Source of the DNA: Salinicola salarius
GTDB taxonomy: Bacteria; Pseudomonadota; Gammaproteobacteria; Pseudomonadales; Halomonadaceae
Direction: 5' to 3'
Assembly (NCBI RefSeq): GCF_002179555.1
Contig: NZ_NHOU01000003.1
Location: 1 to 64,000 of the forward strand
DNA: 64,000 bases
Below the pieces are notes generated by a model. That model searched no databases. It was not told the DNA's origin and was given only the letters and a program-made list of their open reading frames with translations. The stretch's first letter is position 1, and every line of letters starts with the position of its first letter. Shown here piece by piece: positions 30,241 through 40,697 of the stretch. Made by a program: the position numbers and the translations under genes.

Positions 30241-32274
30241 ATGACCGGCAACTCGGCTTCTCCTCACCGCCATGCCCTCCGCTATTCCATCCGACATGCC
30301 GAGCTGGACTGGCGTGTCGACGATGGTGACGTCGAGGCCCCCTTCTCGACCGCTTACGACGATGTCTATTTCTCGCGTCAGGATGGCCGCGAGGAGACCC
30401 GCTTCGTTTTCATCGACAACAACGACCTGCCACGGCGTCTGGCCGCCTGGCGGGCTCGGCGTCCGTTCACGATCGGCGAGACCGGCTTCGGCACCGGGCT
30501 CAACATGCTGTGCGCCTGGGCGTGCTTCGACGAGCACGCCCAGGCGGAGGCCAGACTGCACCTCGTCTCGACCGAGAAGCATCCGCTCACCCGCGAGGCA
30601 CTGGAACGCGCCTGGCGCAGCTGGCCGCAACTGGCGTCCCGGGCCGCTTCGCTGATCGACCAGTGGCCGCCGGCCGTGGCCGGTATCCACCGGCTGCAAC
30701 TGGATGCCCGCGTCACTCTAGATCTTCACTTCGGCGATGCCGCGGACTGTCTGTCGCGGCTGGACGGTCAGGTCGATGCCTGGTTCCTCGATGGTTTCGC
30801 GCCGTCGAAGAATCCCGACATGTGGCGGCCCGAGCTGTTCGAGGCCATGGCCGCCGCCAGCCGGCCAGAGGCGACCTTTGCCACTTTCACCTGCGCGGGA
30901 TTCGTTCGCCGAGGCCTGGCCGCGGCCGGCTTCCGCTGGCGCAAGGTGCCGGGCTTTGGCCGCAAGCGCGAGATGCTGCGCGGCGAGCGGGACGAATCGG
31001 CGCGGCCTGCGTCCGAGGCCATTTCCGCCCGAGCGGCGACACCCTGGTTTCAGCCGCCGCCCGCCCGGCCGGCGGCGCACGTGGCCGTGATCGGCGCCGG
31101 TATCGCCGGCACCAGCGTGGCGGCGGCACTGGCGCGCCGAGGCAGTCGGGTGACGCTGGTGGATCGTACCGGCATCGCGGCCGGGGCCTCCGGCAATCCT
31201 CAGGCCGCGCTCTACGTCAAACTGGCGATCGAACCCAACCTACAGAGCCGCTTCTATCTCGCCGCGCTGCTCTACACGCAGCGCTGGCTGGCGCGCCTCG
31301 ATCCCCAGCGCCGCTGGTGGTCGGACTGCGGGCTGCTGCAACTGACCGGGGATGCGCGTGGCATCGAACGCCAGCGCCGGTTCCTGAACCTCTACGACCT
31401 GCCGTCGACCGTCGTCTCCGCCAGTGAGGCCGCCGACGCCACGTCGCTCGCCGGCATCGATCTGGACCAGGCTGCTCTCTATTATCCGCAGGCGGGCTGG
31501 GTGGATCCGGTGGCGCTGTGTCATCACCTCGCGGCGACGCCCGGCGTCGAAACACACCAGGCCGAACTCCGTTCACTGCGGGAGACGGAAAGCGGCTGGC
31601 AGTTGCAGCTGGGCCAGAGCCCGCTGCGCGTCGATCAGGTCGTGTTCGCCACCGGCCACGCCAGCCACGACTGGCTCGACGGTCTGCCGCTGCAATCGGT
31701 TCGCGGCCAGGTATCCACCCTGGCGCTACCGCAGCAGACCGAGTCCGGCAACGGTCCGACCCTGGAGCGCGTGCTCTGCGCCGAGGGCTACGTAATGCCG
31801 GCCCGGGACGGAATGCTCACCTTCGGCGCGACCTTTTCGCCCAACGATGCCGATACGACGCTGCGCGAATCGGATCATCGCCGCAACCTCGACGAGCTGG
31901 CGCGAACGGCTCCGGCGCTGGCCCGCCAGTTTGCCGGAATCAATCCCGCCAGCTGCGGCGGCCGCGCCAGCGTTCGTGCCGCCAGCCCGGACAAGACGCC
32001 CTACGCCGGGCCGCTGCCGGACGTCGCGCGCTGGCGCAGCAATTACGCCGCGCTGGGCAAGGATGCCAAGCGTCGCTTCGACTGCCCCGGCAGCCACTAT
32101 CCGGGATTGTGGATAACGACCGCGCACGGTTCCCGCGGCATGGTCAGTGCCCCGCTGTGTGCCGAACTGATCGCCTCGCGGCTATACGATGAACCGATGC
32201 CGCTGGAGCGCGAGCTGGTGGATCACCTCCACCCCGGTCGACGCCTCATCGCCGACCTGATTCGCGGGCGCTGA
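30241..32274 (+). CDS. mnmC: Bifunctional tRNA mnm5s2U biosynthesis enzyme MnmC
   Basis: This enzyme finishes the 5-methylaminomethyl-2-thiouridine modification at the tRNA wobble base. The N-terminal methyltransferase domain (about 1-260; FTIGETGFGTGLNML, DAWFLDGFAPSKNPDMW, TCAGFVRRGLAAAGF) makes the final methyl transfer. The C-terminal FAD oxidoreductase domain (from about 280; VIGAGIAGTSVAAALARRG) removes the carboxymethyl group. The 677-residue length is standard. The ATG at 30241 follows a leader with a GCCGCC/GGCGGC foldback that could hide the start region. Two DnaA boxes lie in its promoter region. Confidence 0.95.
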   Translation: MTGNSASPHRHALRYSIRHAELDWRVDDGDVEAPFSTAYDDVYFSRQDGREETRFVFIDNNDLPRRLAAWRARRPFTIGETGFGTGLNMLCAWACFDEHAQAEARLHLVSTEKHPLTREALERAWRSWPQLASRAASLIDQWPPAVAGIHRLQLDARVTLDLHFGDAADCLSRLDGQVDAWFLDGFAPSKNPDMWRPELFEAMAAASRPEATFATFTCAGFVRRGLAAAGFRWRKVPGFGRKREMLRGERDESARPASEAISARAATPWFQPPPARPAAHVAVIGAGIAGTSVAAALARRGSRVTLVDRTGIAAGASGNPQAALYVKLAIEPNLQSRFYLAALLYTQRWLARLDPQRRWWSDCGLLQLTGDARGIERQRRFLNLYDLPSTVVSASEAADATSLAGIDLDQAALYYPQAGWVDPVALCHHLAATPGVETHQAELRSLRETESGWQLQLGQSPLRVDQVVFATGHASHDWLDGLPLQSVRGQVSTLALPQQTESGNGPTLERVLCAEGYVMPARDGMLTFGATFSPNDADTTLRESDHRRNLDELARTAPALARQFAGINPASCGGRASVRAASPDKTPYAGPLPDVARWRSNYAALGKDAKRRFDCPGSHYPGLWITTAHGSRGMVSAPLCAELIASRLYDEPMPLERELVDHLHPGRRLIADLIRGR

Positions 32275-32299
32275 TACGGCCCCTGCGGGCGCTGATACG
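32264..32299 (+). repeat. 21-bp-period tandem duplication over the mnmC stop
   Basis: GCGGGCGCTGATACG occurs at 32264-32278 and again at 32285-32299, the first copy containing the mnmC TGA stop. It looks like a local slippage duplication. Confidence 0.6.
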
Positions 32300-32321
32300 A
32301 CACCTGCGGTCCGGGGAGCCT

Positions 32322-32360
32322 CCGATTGACGCCGTGTTGCCCAGCGGAATCGTCAATCGG
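32322..32360. terminator. Hairpin between convergent mnmC and citB-like genes
   Basis: A perfect 10-base inverted repeat (CCGATTGACG / CGTCAATCGG) with a 19-base loop lies in the 97-base convergent gap, followed by GTTTCC. It is a likely terminator without a long T-run. Confidence 0.6.
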
Positions 32361-32371
32361 GTTTCCTCGCC

Positions 32372-33103
32372 TCACGAGCCCGGCGTGCCGGTCTCTCCCA
32401 GATGCGCCAGCGTCTCGCCATCGAGGCAACGGTAGGTAAAGGAAGGACGGCCGATCTGGCCGTAATGGAAGGACTCCTCGAGCACGCCGCGATCCACCAG
32501 ATGCTTGAGGTACTTGCGCACCGACACCCGCGACATGCCGGTGTTCTCGCTCAGCGCCTCGGTGGTGAAAGGCGCCCCGTCCTGTTCGGCGGCGGCTCTC
32601 GCCACCTGAGCGAGCGAATTGGCCGTCAGCCCCTTGGGCAAATCGCCGGGGCGGGCCGGCTGGGCGGCAATCGACTCGCGGCGGAACAGCGCATCCAGAT
32701 CGCGCTGGTGCGCGCGCGCCGGCAGCCGCGACAGCCGCCGGTGCGTATCCAGACAGCGCGTCAGGGCCTCCTTGAAGCGCTCGAACTCGAAGGGCTTGAC
32801 CAGATAGTCGCTGACGCCGAGATGCTTGGCTTCACGCACGGTTTCCATTTCCGAGGCCGCCGTGATCAGCACGATCTGGATATCCCTGGCCTGGCGGCGC
32901 AGGTCGCGTACCAGCGACAGGCCGTTGTGCTCGCGGAGATAGACATCGAGCAGCAGCAGGTCCACCGGCTCCCGCGCCAGCAAGTCCCTGGCCGCCGGCA
33001 AGTCTTCGCATTGCGCCACCAGATCGATGCCGTCGATACGATTGAGAAACTCGACATTGAGCCGCATCACCATCGGATCATCTTCTACTACCAGTACGCG
33101 CAT
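32372..33103 (-). CDS. CitB/DcuR-type response regulator
   Basis: This is a 243-residue transcriptional regulator of the citrate/malate-type two-component family. The receiver domain (about 1-120) has VEDD, the phospho-acceptor in LLLLDVYL and the conserved Lys in YLVKPFEF. After a linker, the C-terminal helix-turn-helix reads TTEALSENTGMSRVSVRKYLKHLVDRG, as in CitB/DpiA/MalR. It lies three bases downstream of its kinase gene. The pair is divergent from a 2-hydroxycarboxylate transporter, its likely target. Confidence 0.9.
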   Translation of the reverse strand: MRVLVVEDDPMVMRLNVEFLNRIDGIDLVAQCEDLPAARDLLAREPVDLLLLDVYLREHNGLSLVRDLRRQARDIQIVLITAASEMETVREAKHLGVSDYLVKPFEFERFKEALTRCLDTHRRLSRLPARAHQRDLDALFRRESIAAQPARPGDLPKGLTANSLAQVARAAAEQDGAPFTTEALSENTGMSRVSVRKYLKHLVDRGVLEESFHYGQIGRPSFTYRCLDGETLAHLGETGTPGS

Positions 33104-33106
33104 GGA

Positions 33107-34708
33107 TCACGTCACTCCGTCGGTTACCCGCGTTACCGCCATGGCATAGGGTACTGTCACCTCGACCAGCGTGCCACGCCCCAGCGTCGAATAGAGGGCC
33201 AGCGAGCCACCGAGCGATTCCACGTGCGTCTTGACCATGGCCAGCCCATAGCCTCGCCCTTCGCCCTTGGAGGAGACTCCCTGCTTCATGGCCAGCCGCT
33301 GCTGATCTTCGGCCATGCCTTTACCGTTGTCCGATACATGCAGCGAGAGCGCGCCGGCATCGACGCCCAGTGTCAGGCTCACCTGAGGCGCCTCGCGCCC
33401 GGCCACCGCCTCGAACGCGTTCTCCACCAGATTGCCGATGATCGATACCAGAAGATGGATGATCTCGCTTTCGTCGGGTGCGGGTATCTCGCTTTCCAGA
33501 TCGATCTCGAACGCCACTCGCCGCTCTCTGGCCTCGCTGCCCTTGGCCAGAAGAAAGCCGGCCAGGATCGGGTCCCTGACCCCGGCAATCCGGGCCGCCG
33601 CCGGCGCGATCAGGGTGTCGTCGAGCTCGCGCAGGTAACGCTCCAGGCGCCCCAGATCGCGCAGCTGCACGAGCCCCAGGATCACGTGCAGCCGGTTCTT
33701 GAATTCATGGGTGGAGGCGCGCAGCGCCTGGGCGTATCGGCTGACGCCGGTCAGCTCTTCGGCGAGCCGATTCACTTCGCTGCGATCCCGCAGCGTCACC
33801 ACGCTTCCGTCGGCACCGCGTTCGCCGCGAATGGGCACGCGATTGACGATCAGCGCTCGCCCGTTCAGCGTCAGCCGGCGGTCGAGCGAGGGAATGCCGC
33901 TGTCGAACAGCTCCTTCAGCGTCGCGGCCGGAATCCCCGAACCGTCGGCCGCCGCCGAGGAGCCCAGCAATTGGCAAGCCGCCGGATTGACCAGCGTGAT
34001 CTCTCCCTCGCCATTGATCGCCAGCACCCCTTCGTGCAGCGAGGAGAGCATCGCCTGACGCTCCCGAACCCACTGGGATATCTGGTGCGGCTCGAACCCC
34101 AGCAGGATCCGCTTGATATAGCGCGCCAGGCACCAGGCGCCCGAGGCGCCGATCAGCATCAGCAGTGCGATACCCAGCAGCAGACCCTGGCGGCGTTCGG
34201 CCAGCAACAGGCCGACACGGTTGAGCGTGACCCCGGTCGAGACGGCGCCGATGACCGTACCGCCGGCATCGAGCACTGGCGAGAATCCGCGAATGCTGAC
34301 GCCCAGCGTGCCCTCCGAGCGAGAGACGTAGGATTCCCCGGCCAGCGAGGGGTCTTCGTCGCCACCCCGGAAATGCCGCCCGACCTCGTCGGGATCGGGA
34401 TGCGTCAGGCGCAGATGATCGAGATCCATGACGGTGATGAAATCCACCCCCAGCCGCTCGCGCAGTCTCTCGATCTGCTGGCGCAAGGCGGAATCGGGAT
34501 CGTGGACGATGGGGCGGGCGGAGAGCGCCGTCTTGACGTCACTGCGATCGGCCAGCACCGCCGCCAGCCCCATCACCCTCTCGCCCTGGGTGTCCTCGAG
34601 ATTGGCGCGCAGCTGGTAGTTGAACAGCAACAGCGCCACGCCCAGCGTCAGCACGATCATGCTGGCGACCAGGATGAATATCTGGGCACTCAGACGTAGC
34701 CGTTTCAC
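33107..34708 (-). CDS. CitA/DcuS-type sensor histidine kinase
   Basis: This is a membrane kinase of 533 residues. TM1 (about 7-30) is followed by a periplasmic single-Cache domain for carboxylate sensing (GVDFITVMDLDHLRLTHPDP, AVSTGVTLN), TM2, and a cytoplasmic PAS (HEGVLAINGEGEITLVNPAA). The phospho-accepting His lies in the SpoB-type STHEFKNRLHVILG, and the ATPase domain has N-box NLVENAFEA and GKGMA, GRGYGLAMV. The GTG at 34708 has GAGGAAC at good spacing; a longer frame to 34792 would add hydrophilic residues before TM1. It is coupled to the response regulator and probably senses citrate or malate. Confidence 0.88.
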   Translation of the reverse strand: MKRLRLSAQIFILVASMIVLTLGVALLLFNYQLRANLEDTQGERVMGLAAVLADRSDVKTALSARPIVHDPDSALRQQIERLRERLGVDFITVMDLDHLRLTHPDPDEVGRHFRGGDEDPSLAGESYVSRSEGTLGVSIRGFSPVLDAGGTVIGAVSTGVTLNRVGLLLAERRQGLLLGIALLMLIGASGAWCLARYIKRILLGFEPHQISQWVRERQAMLSSLHEGVLAINGEGEITLVNPAACQLLGSSAAADGSGIPAATLKELFDSGIPSLDRRLTLNGRALIVNRVPIRGERGADGSVVTLRDRSEVNRLAEELTGVSRYAQALRASTHEFKNRLHVILGLVQLRDLGRLERYLRELDDTLIAPAAARIAGVRDPILAGFLLAKGSEARERRVAFEIDLESEIPAPDESEIIHLLVSIIGNLVENAFEAVAGREAPQVSLTLGVDAGALSLHVSDNGKGMAEDQQRLAMKQGVSSKGEGRGYGLAMVKTHVESLGGSLALYSTLGRGTLVEVTVPYAMAVTRVTDGVT

Positions 34709-35052
34709 GCCACGTTCCTCGCAGGCGGGAGCGTGGTTCCAATCTCGCCAAGCCTGCCGCCGCATCGAGCCAATCCGAACATCTTCCGCCACTCCTTTTC
34801 ACAATGCCGGCCGCAACAGCCGCCCTCGAGGTAACCGGTCGGTAACCGCCATGGCTTTAGACCATGGTGGTATACCCTCCAGGCCGTGTGTATGCAGCTC
34901 TCGAGCGCGTTTCTTTCAATAGTTTATAAAGGCTTTAATAATTTCCTAAAGCTTGGTCGACACCGTGAGGTCTCTATCCTCGGCACCGTACCGCCCGCCG
35001 GGCAAGAATACCGCTTATCGCCCTTTGGGCGAGAATCCATGGGGAGCCAACC
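34709..35052. other. Divergent control region between sensor kinase and 2HCT transporter
   Basis: This is a 344-base gap without a coding signal. The right half is AT-rich (about 34916-34960), unlike its surroundings. It contains the GCTTTA-N9-TAAAGC inverted repeat listed separately and several TTATAAA/AATTT tracts, as expected for CitB-type regulator binding. A GGGAG ribosome-binding site ends the gap before the transporter ATG. Confidence 0.5.
34932..34952. promoter_or_regulatory. Candidate CitB-type operator
   Basis: A perfect 6-base inverted repeat, GCTTTA-N9-TAAAGC, lies in an AT-rich patch about 100 bases before the transporter start. CitB-family regulators bind AT-rich inverted repeats. 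Assignment to the adjacent regulator is inference. Confidence 0.4.
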
Positions 35053-36366
35053 ATGACTTCAACCGTGACGCAAACTGCACACGCCGATTCCGGCCGTCGA
35101 GACAGCTGGCTGTCGACGCCGATCTTCGGCATTCCCCTACCGCTTTTCGCCATCGCCACCCTCGTTCTGATCATCTCCATGGCGACGGACACGATCCCGA
35201 CCGGGATGATCGGCGCCCTGCTGGTGATGATGATCCTGGGCGAACTCATGGGCTTCATCGGTGATCGGCTGCCGATCGTCAAGAGCTATCTTGGCGGCGG
35301 CGCGATCCTGGCCATCTTCGGCGCCGCAGCGCTGGTCTACGTCCAGTGGCTGCCGACCAGCGTCGTCGACAACGTGACCCAGTTCATGAAGGGCGGCGGC
35401 TTCCTCAACTTCTACATCGCCGCGCTGATCACCGGCAGCATTCTGGGCATGGACTCCCGCGTGCTGGTCAAGGTCGGCTCGCGCTACGCTCTGCCGTTGA
35501 TCTGCGCCGTGCTATTCGCCGCCCTGTTCGCGATCGCCGTCGGCTGGATGATGGGCTTCTCGCCGCAGGACGCTGTCGTCGTCATCGCCCTGCCGATCAT
35601 GGGCGGCGGCATGGGCGCCGGCGCCGTACCGATGAGCCAGATCTACGAGCAGCTGCTGGGCCAGCCGGCGAGCTACTACATTTCCATCCTGGTGCCGGCG
35701 CTGGCCCTGGGTAACGTCTTCGCCATCATCATCGCCGGCCTGCTCAACGGCCTGGCCAACCGCATGCCGAGCCTGACTGGCAACGGCCAGATGATGCCGG
35801 GCGTGGAAATCGAAGAGCGCGAGAGCAAGCTAGAGCTCTCCAAGCTGGGCATCGGCGTCGTCGCCGCACTCACCTTCTTCGTCGGCGGCGAGATTCTGGG
35901 CGGGTTCATTCCGCTGCATCCGTACGCGCTGATGATCATTCTGGTCGCCGTTCTCAAGATCGCCAACGTGGTGCCGGAATCGATCAACGACGCCGCGGCG
36001 CAGTGGTTCCAGTTCGTTGCCAAGAACTGGACCTTCGCCCTGCTGTTCGGGATCGGCATTGCCTACACCGATCTCGCCCAGGTGATCGACGCCATCTCCA
36101 TCACCTACGTGTTGATCGTGTTCGCTGTCGTCGCCGGTGCAGCCTTCGGCGCCGGCCTGGTCGGCAAGCTGGTCGGCTTCTATCCGATCGAGTCCGCGAT
36201 CACCGCCGGGCTGTGCATGGCCAATATGGGCGGCACCGGGGACGTGGCCGTGCTCTCCGCTGCCAAGCGCATGCAGTTGATGCCGTTCGCCCAGATCTCC
36301 TCACGCTTGGGTGGCGCGCTGATCCTGCTGATCTCCAGTATCGTGGTGCCGCTATTCTTTACTTGA
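35053..36366 (+). CDS. 2-hydroxycarboxylate (citrate/malate) transporter, 2HCT family
   Basis: This is an inner-membrane secondary transporter of 437 residues with about 11 helices in two inverted halves. Two glycine-rich re-entrant motifs typical of CitS/CimH/MaeP are present: IMGGGMGAGAVPMSQIY in the first half and CMANMGGTGDVAVLSAAKRM in the second. The conserved Arg motif of the last helix region reads FAQISSRLGGALILL. It should exchange or co-transport citrate, malate or lactate with Na+ or H+. It stands alone, with a good ribosome-binding site and a strong terminator, divergent from a CitA/CitB-like system that likely induces it. Confidence 0.93.
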   Translation: MTSTVTQTAHADSGRRDSWLSTPIFGIPLPLFAIATLVLIISMATDTIPTGMIGALLVMMILGELMGFIGDRLPIVKSYLGGGAILAIFGAAALVYVQWLPTSVVDNVTQFMKGGGFLNFYIAALITGSILGMDSRVLVKVGSRYALPLICAVLFAALFAIAVGWMMGFSPQDAVVVIALPIMGGGMGAGAVPMSQIYEQLLGQPASYYISILVPALALGNVFAIIIAGLLNGLANRMPSLTGNGQMMPGVEIEERESKLELSKLGIGVVAALTFFVGGEILGGFIPLHPYALMIILVAVLKIANVVPESINDAAAQWFQFVAKNWTFALLFGIGIAYTDLAQVIDAISITYVLIVFAVVAGAAFGAGLVGKLVGFYPIESAITAGLCMANMGGTGDVAVLSAAKRMQLMPFAQISSRLGGALILLISSIVVPLFFT

Positions 36367-36434
36367 TGGCGACCTTCACCTGATAGTGGCCTTCACCTGA
36401 CAACGGCTGTTCTTCATCGAGAAAGGTGACAAAG

Positions 36435-36475
36435 CAAAACGGCGCCCCTGTTCTTAATGACGGGGCGCCGTTTTG
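36435..36475 (+). terminator. Rho-independent terminator of the 2HCT transporter gene
   Basis: Long arms CAAAACGGCGCCCC / GGGGCGCCGTTTTG (14 bp) enclose a 13-base loop, 68 bases after the stop. The descending arm ends in TTTTGGTTTG. Confidence 0.9.
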
Positions 36476-36780
36476 GTTTGCTGATAAACCGATACGCTTG
36501 AATTCCCCACCCGATGACGCCTTCCAGAACGGCGCTGAACGACGATCGCCGCGTCGGGTCTCGCGTCATGGATGACGCGAGAGGCGCGTTGGGCAGGATG
36601 CCCTTTCGCGCCGACCCGAGCGCGGGCGGTTGGCGTTCAGGGTTTCGCCGTCTGGGGCGTCAAGAAAGGGGAGCGCGAGGGGCTTGCCCCTCGCAATAAT
36701 GAGCAAAAGGGCGGTTGATGCTCGGTCAGTGGTAAGCAAATGCTGCTCGAATTAGTCATCTGGCAAAACGGACGCACCGT
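36476..36780. other. Non-coding gap with palindromic units (transporter/yheU)
   Basis: No gene is supported. The gap holds a perfect 11-bp hairpin TCTCGCGTCAT-GG-ATGACGCGAGA (36559-36582), GGGCA-GGA-TGCCC (36591-36603), and a 9-bp hairpin GCGAGGGGC-TT-GCCCCTCGC (36675-36694). The last could end the leftward ligA-yheU transcript. The GGGCAxGGATGCCC unit resembles those at 16828-16875. Confidence 0.6.
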
Positions 36781-39164
<2,384 letters not shown>

Positions 39165-39188
39165 TCAGGCCGAACGAGGAAACGAAAC

Positions 39189-39218
39189 GACGACGGGGCC
39201 CCGAAAGGCCCCGTCGTC
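39189..39218 (-). terminator. Hairpin between zipA and ligA
   Basis: A perfect 12-bp stem (GACGACGGGGCC / GGCCCCGTCGTC) with a 6-base loop lies 30 bases after the zipA stop. On the minus strand it is followed by GTTTCGTTTCC. It could terminate or attenuate transcription between zipA and ligA. Confidence 0.7.
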
Positions 39219-39248
39219 AAGTCCGGCTCATTTCGAGCCTTTGCCAAC

Positions 39249-40490
39249 TCAATTGGCTTGATAGCGATGCAACCGATGGCGGCGCTCGAACTCCTGCACC
39301 CGTTGACGCGCGAACTCGATCGTCTGGGCGGTCATCACGCTGTGGTTCTCGTCCTTGAGCTCGCCACCGAGATTGCGCACCAGCACCATCGCGGTTTCCA
39401 GCATCGCCTCGAAGGCGGCCGAGGTGTCGTTGGCGCCCGGCAGCGGCATCAGGAAGGTCACCCCCGGCGTCACGATCTCCTGCATGTTGTCGAGATCGAA
39501 GACGCCCGGCTTGACCACGTTGACCATCGAGAATTGCAGCTCGCTGTCGTCCGCTTCGGTCTCGTAGCGATGGAAAATGCCCATCTCGCTGAAACGCAGG
39601 CCGCAGGCCAGCATCAGGTTGAGCAGATCGGCACCGTCGAACCCATCTTCGGTTCTCGCCAGCACACTGATGACGATGATCTCCTCGGAATGCGCCAGGG
39701 TTTCGCGGGCACGAGCGGCACTCACGTGATGACGCTTGGCACGCTCCACCGCCGGATGCTGCGTCACGACGTCGTTTCGTGGCGATACGTCGGCATCCTC
39801 GGCTGGCGCGACGGACCCTTCTGCCGTCTCCGGTTCGACACGGCGTTCCGAGAGGGTGGGCTCGGGCTGATCGGCCGAGTGCGCCTCGCTGGCCACACGG
39901 TCACCGTCATACGAAATCGACGCGCCCTCGGGCGGCACCAGCGTCGTGATCTGCAGCTGGCTCGATGGTTCGGCGACGTCGGTTTCCCGAGATGCCAGAC
40001 TCGGCTCCTGGTGGCGCTCCGTCGTCTTCTGAACCCGTGTTTCTTCCGCGTCGCGCTTGTGGCTCAGGCGATGAGCCGATTCGCTGACGCGTTTGGCACC
40101 CGCGCGAACGGCGCTCTTGACGTTGTGCTGCATGTCGGCGAACGAGGAGCGCGTTCGGCGATCGACGATGCTGCGCTGCAGTTCCTCTTTCGGAATTCGT
40201 TCCTGGCGCTTGGGTTCGGAAGGCCTGATCGGTTCCGAACCATTGCCACTGCGTTCAAACGTCGCCGGACGTACGACACGTGCCCCTCCATTGGGCAATT
40301 CCCAGTTGACCTCGGCCTCGCGGGCCGCCTGTTCCGGATCCACGTCGGATCCGGCGTCGGATTCGCTGTCTCCGATCGCCTGATCTAGGCGTGGAACCCG
40401 ACGTTGGCGCTGAAGACGACGGAAACCATCGATCACGATGGTCGCCACCAAAACCAGCCCCAGGATGATCAGCCACTCTCTTAGTTCCAT
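39249..40490 (-). CDS. zipA: Cell division protein ZipA
   Basis: This is a membrane-anchored FtsZ-tethering protein of the divisome. A single N-terminal membrane helix (REWLIILGLVLVATIVIDGF) is followed by a long variable charged and Pro/Glu-rich linker (about residues 30-270). The C-terminal ZipA domain (about 275-405; VISVLARTEDGFDGADLLNLM, MGIFHRYE, GVTFLMPLPGAND, QRVQEFERRH) binds the FtsZ tail. The linker is long, making 413 residues in total, within the family range. It lies between smc and ligA on one strand, as in other gammaproteobacteria. Confidence 0.95.
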   Translation of the reverse strand: MELREWLIILGLVLVATIVIDGFRRLQRQRRVPRLDQAIGDSESDAGSDVDPEQAAREAEVNWELPNGGARVVRPATFERSGNGSEPIRPSEPKRQERIPKEELQRSIVDRRTRSSFADMQHNVKSAVRAGAKRVSESAHRLSHKRDAEETRVQKTTERHQEPSLASRETDVAEPSSQLQITTLVPPEGASISYDGDRVASEAHSADQPEPTLSERRVEPETAEGSVAPAEDADVSPRNDVVTQHPAVERAKRHHVSAARARETLAHSEEIIVISVLARTEDGFDGADLLNLMLACGLRFSEMGIFHRYETEADDSELQFSMVNVVKPGVFDLDNMQEIVTPGVTFLMPLPGANDTSAAFEAMLETAMVLVRNLGGELKDENHSVMTAQTIEFARQRVQEFERRHRLHRYQAN

Positions 40491-40697
40491 GGGTCGTCTT
40501 GCCTGTTCGCGGTGCCACTATGCTGGAAGAGGACAACATGCCTATGGCATGTTCGCACTAGCATAGCGTGATTTGTCAAAAATGGGCTACTTTTTCTTTG
40601 TCAAGCGAAGTTTTTCCCATCAGCAATCACCCTTCAATTCCATCCCATGCGAGACATCCTATTACGTCATTAGCCGGTTTGGCTATTTTCGCCAGTA

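Noticed and set aside
32402-34699. Long open frame antisense to the CitA/CitB-like pair
   Set aside because: It spans two real genes and their junction, shows no protein domain, and has typical high-GC antisense composition.
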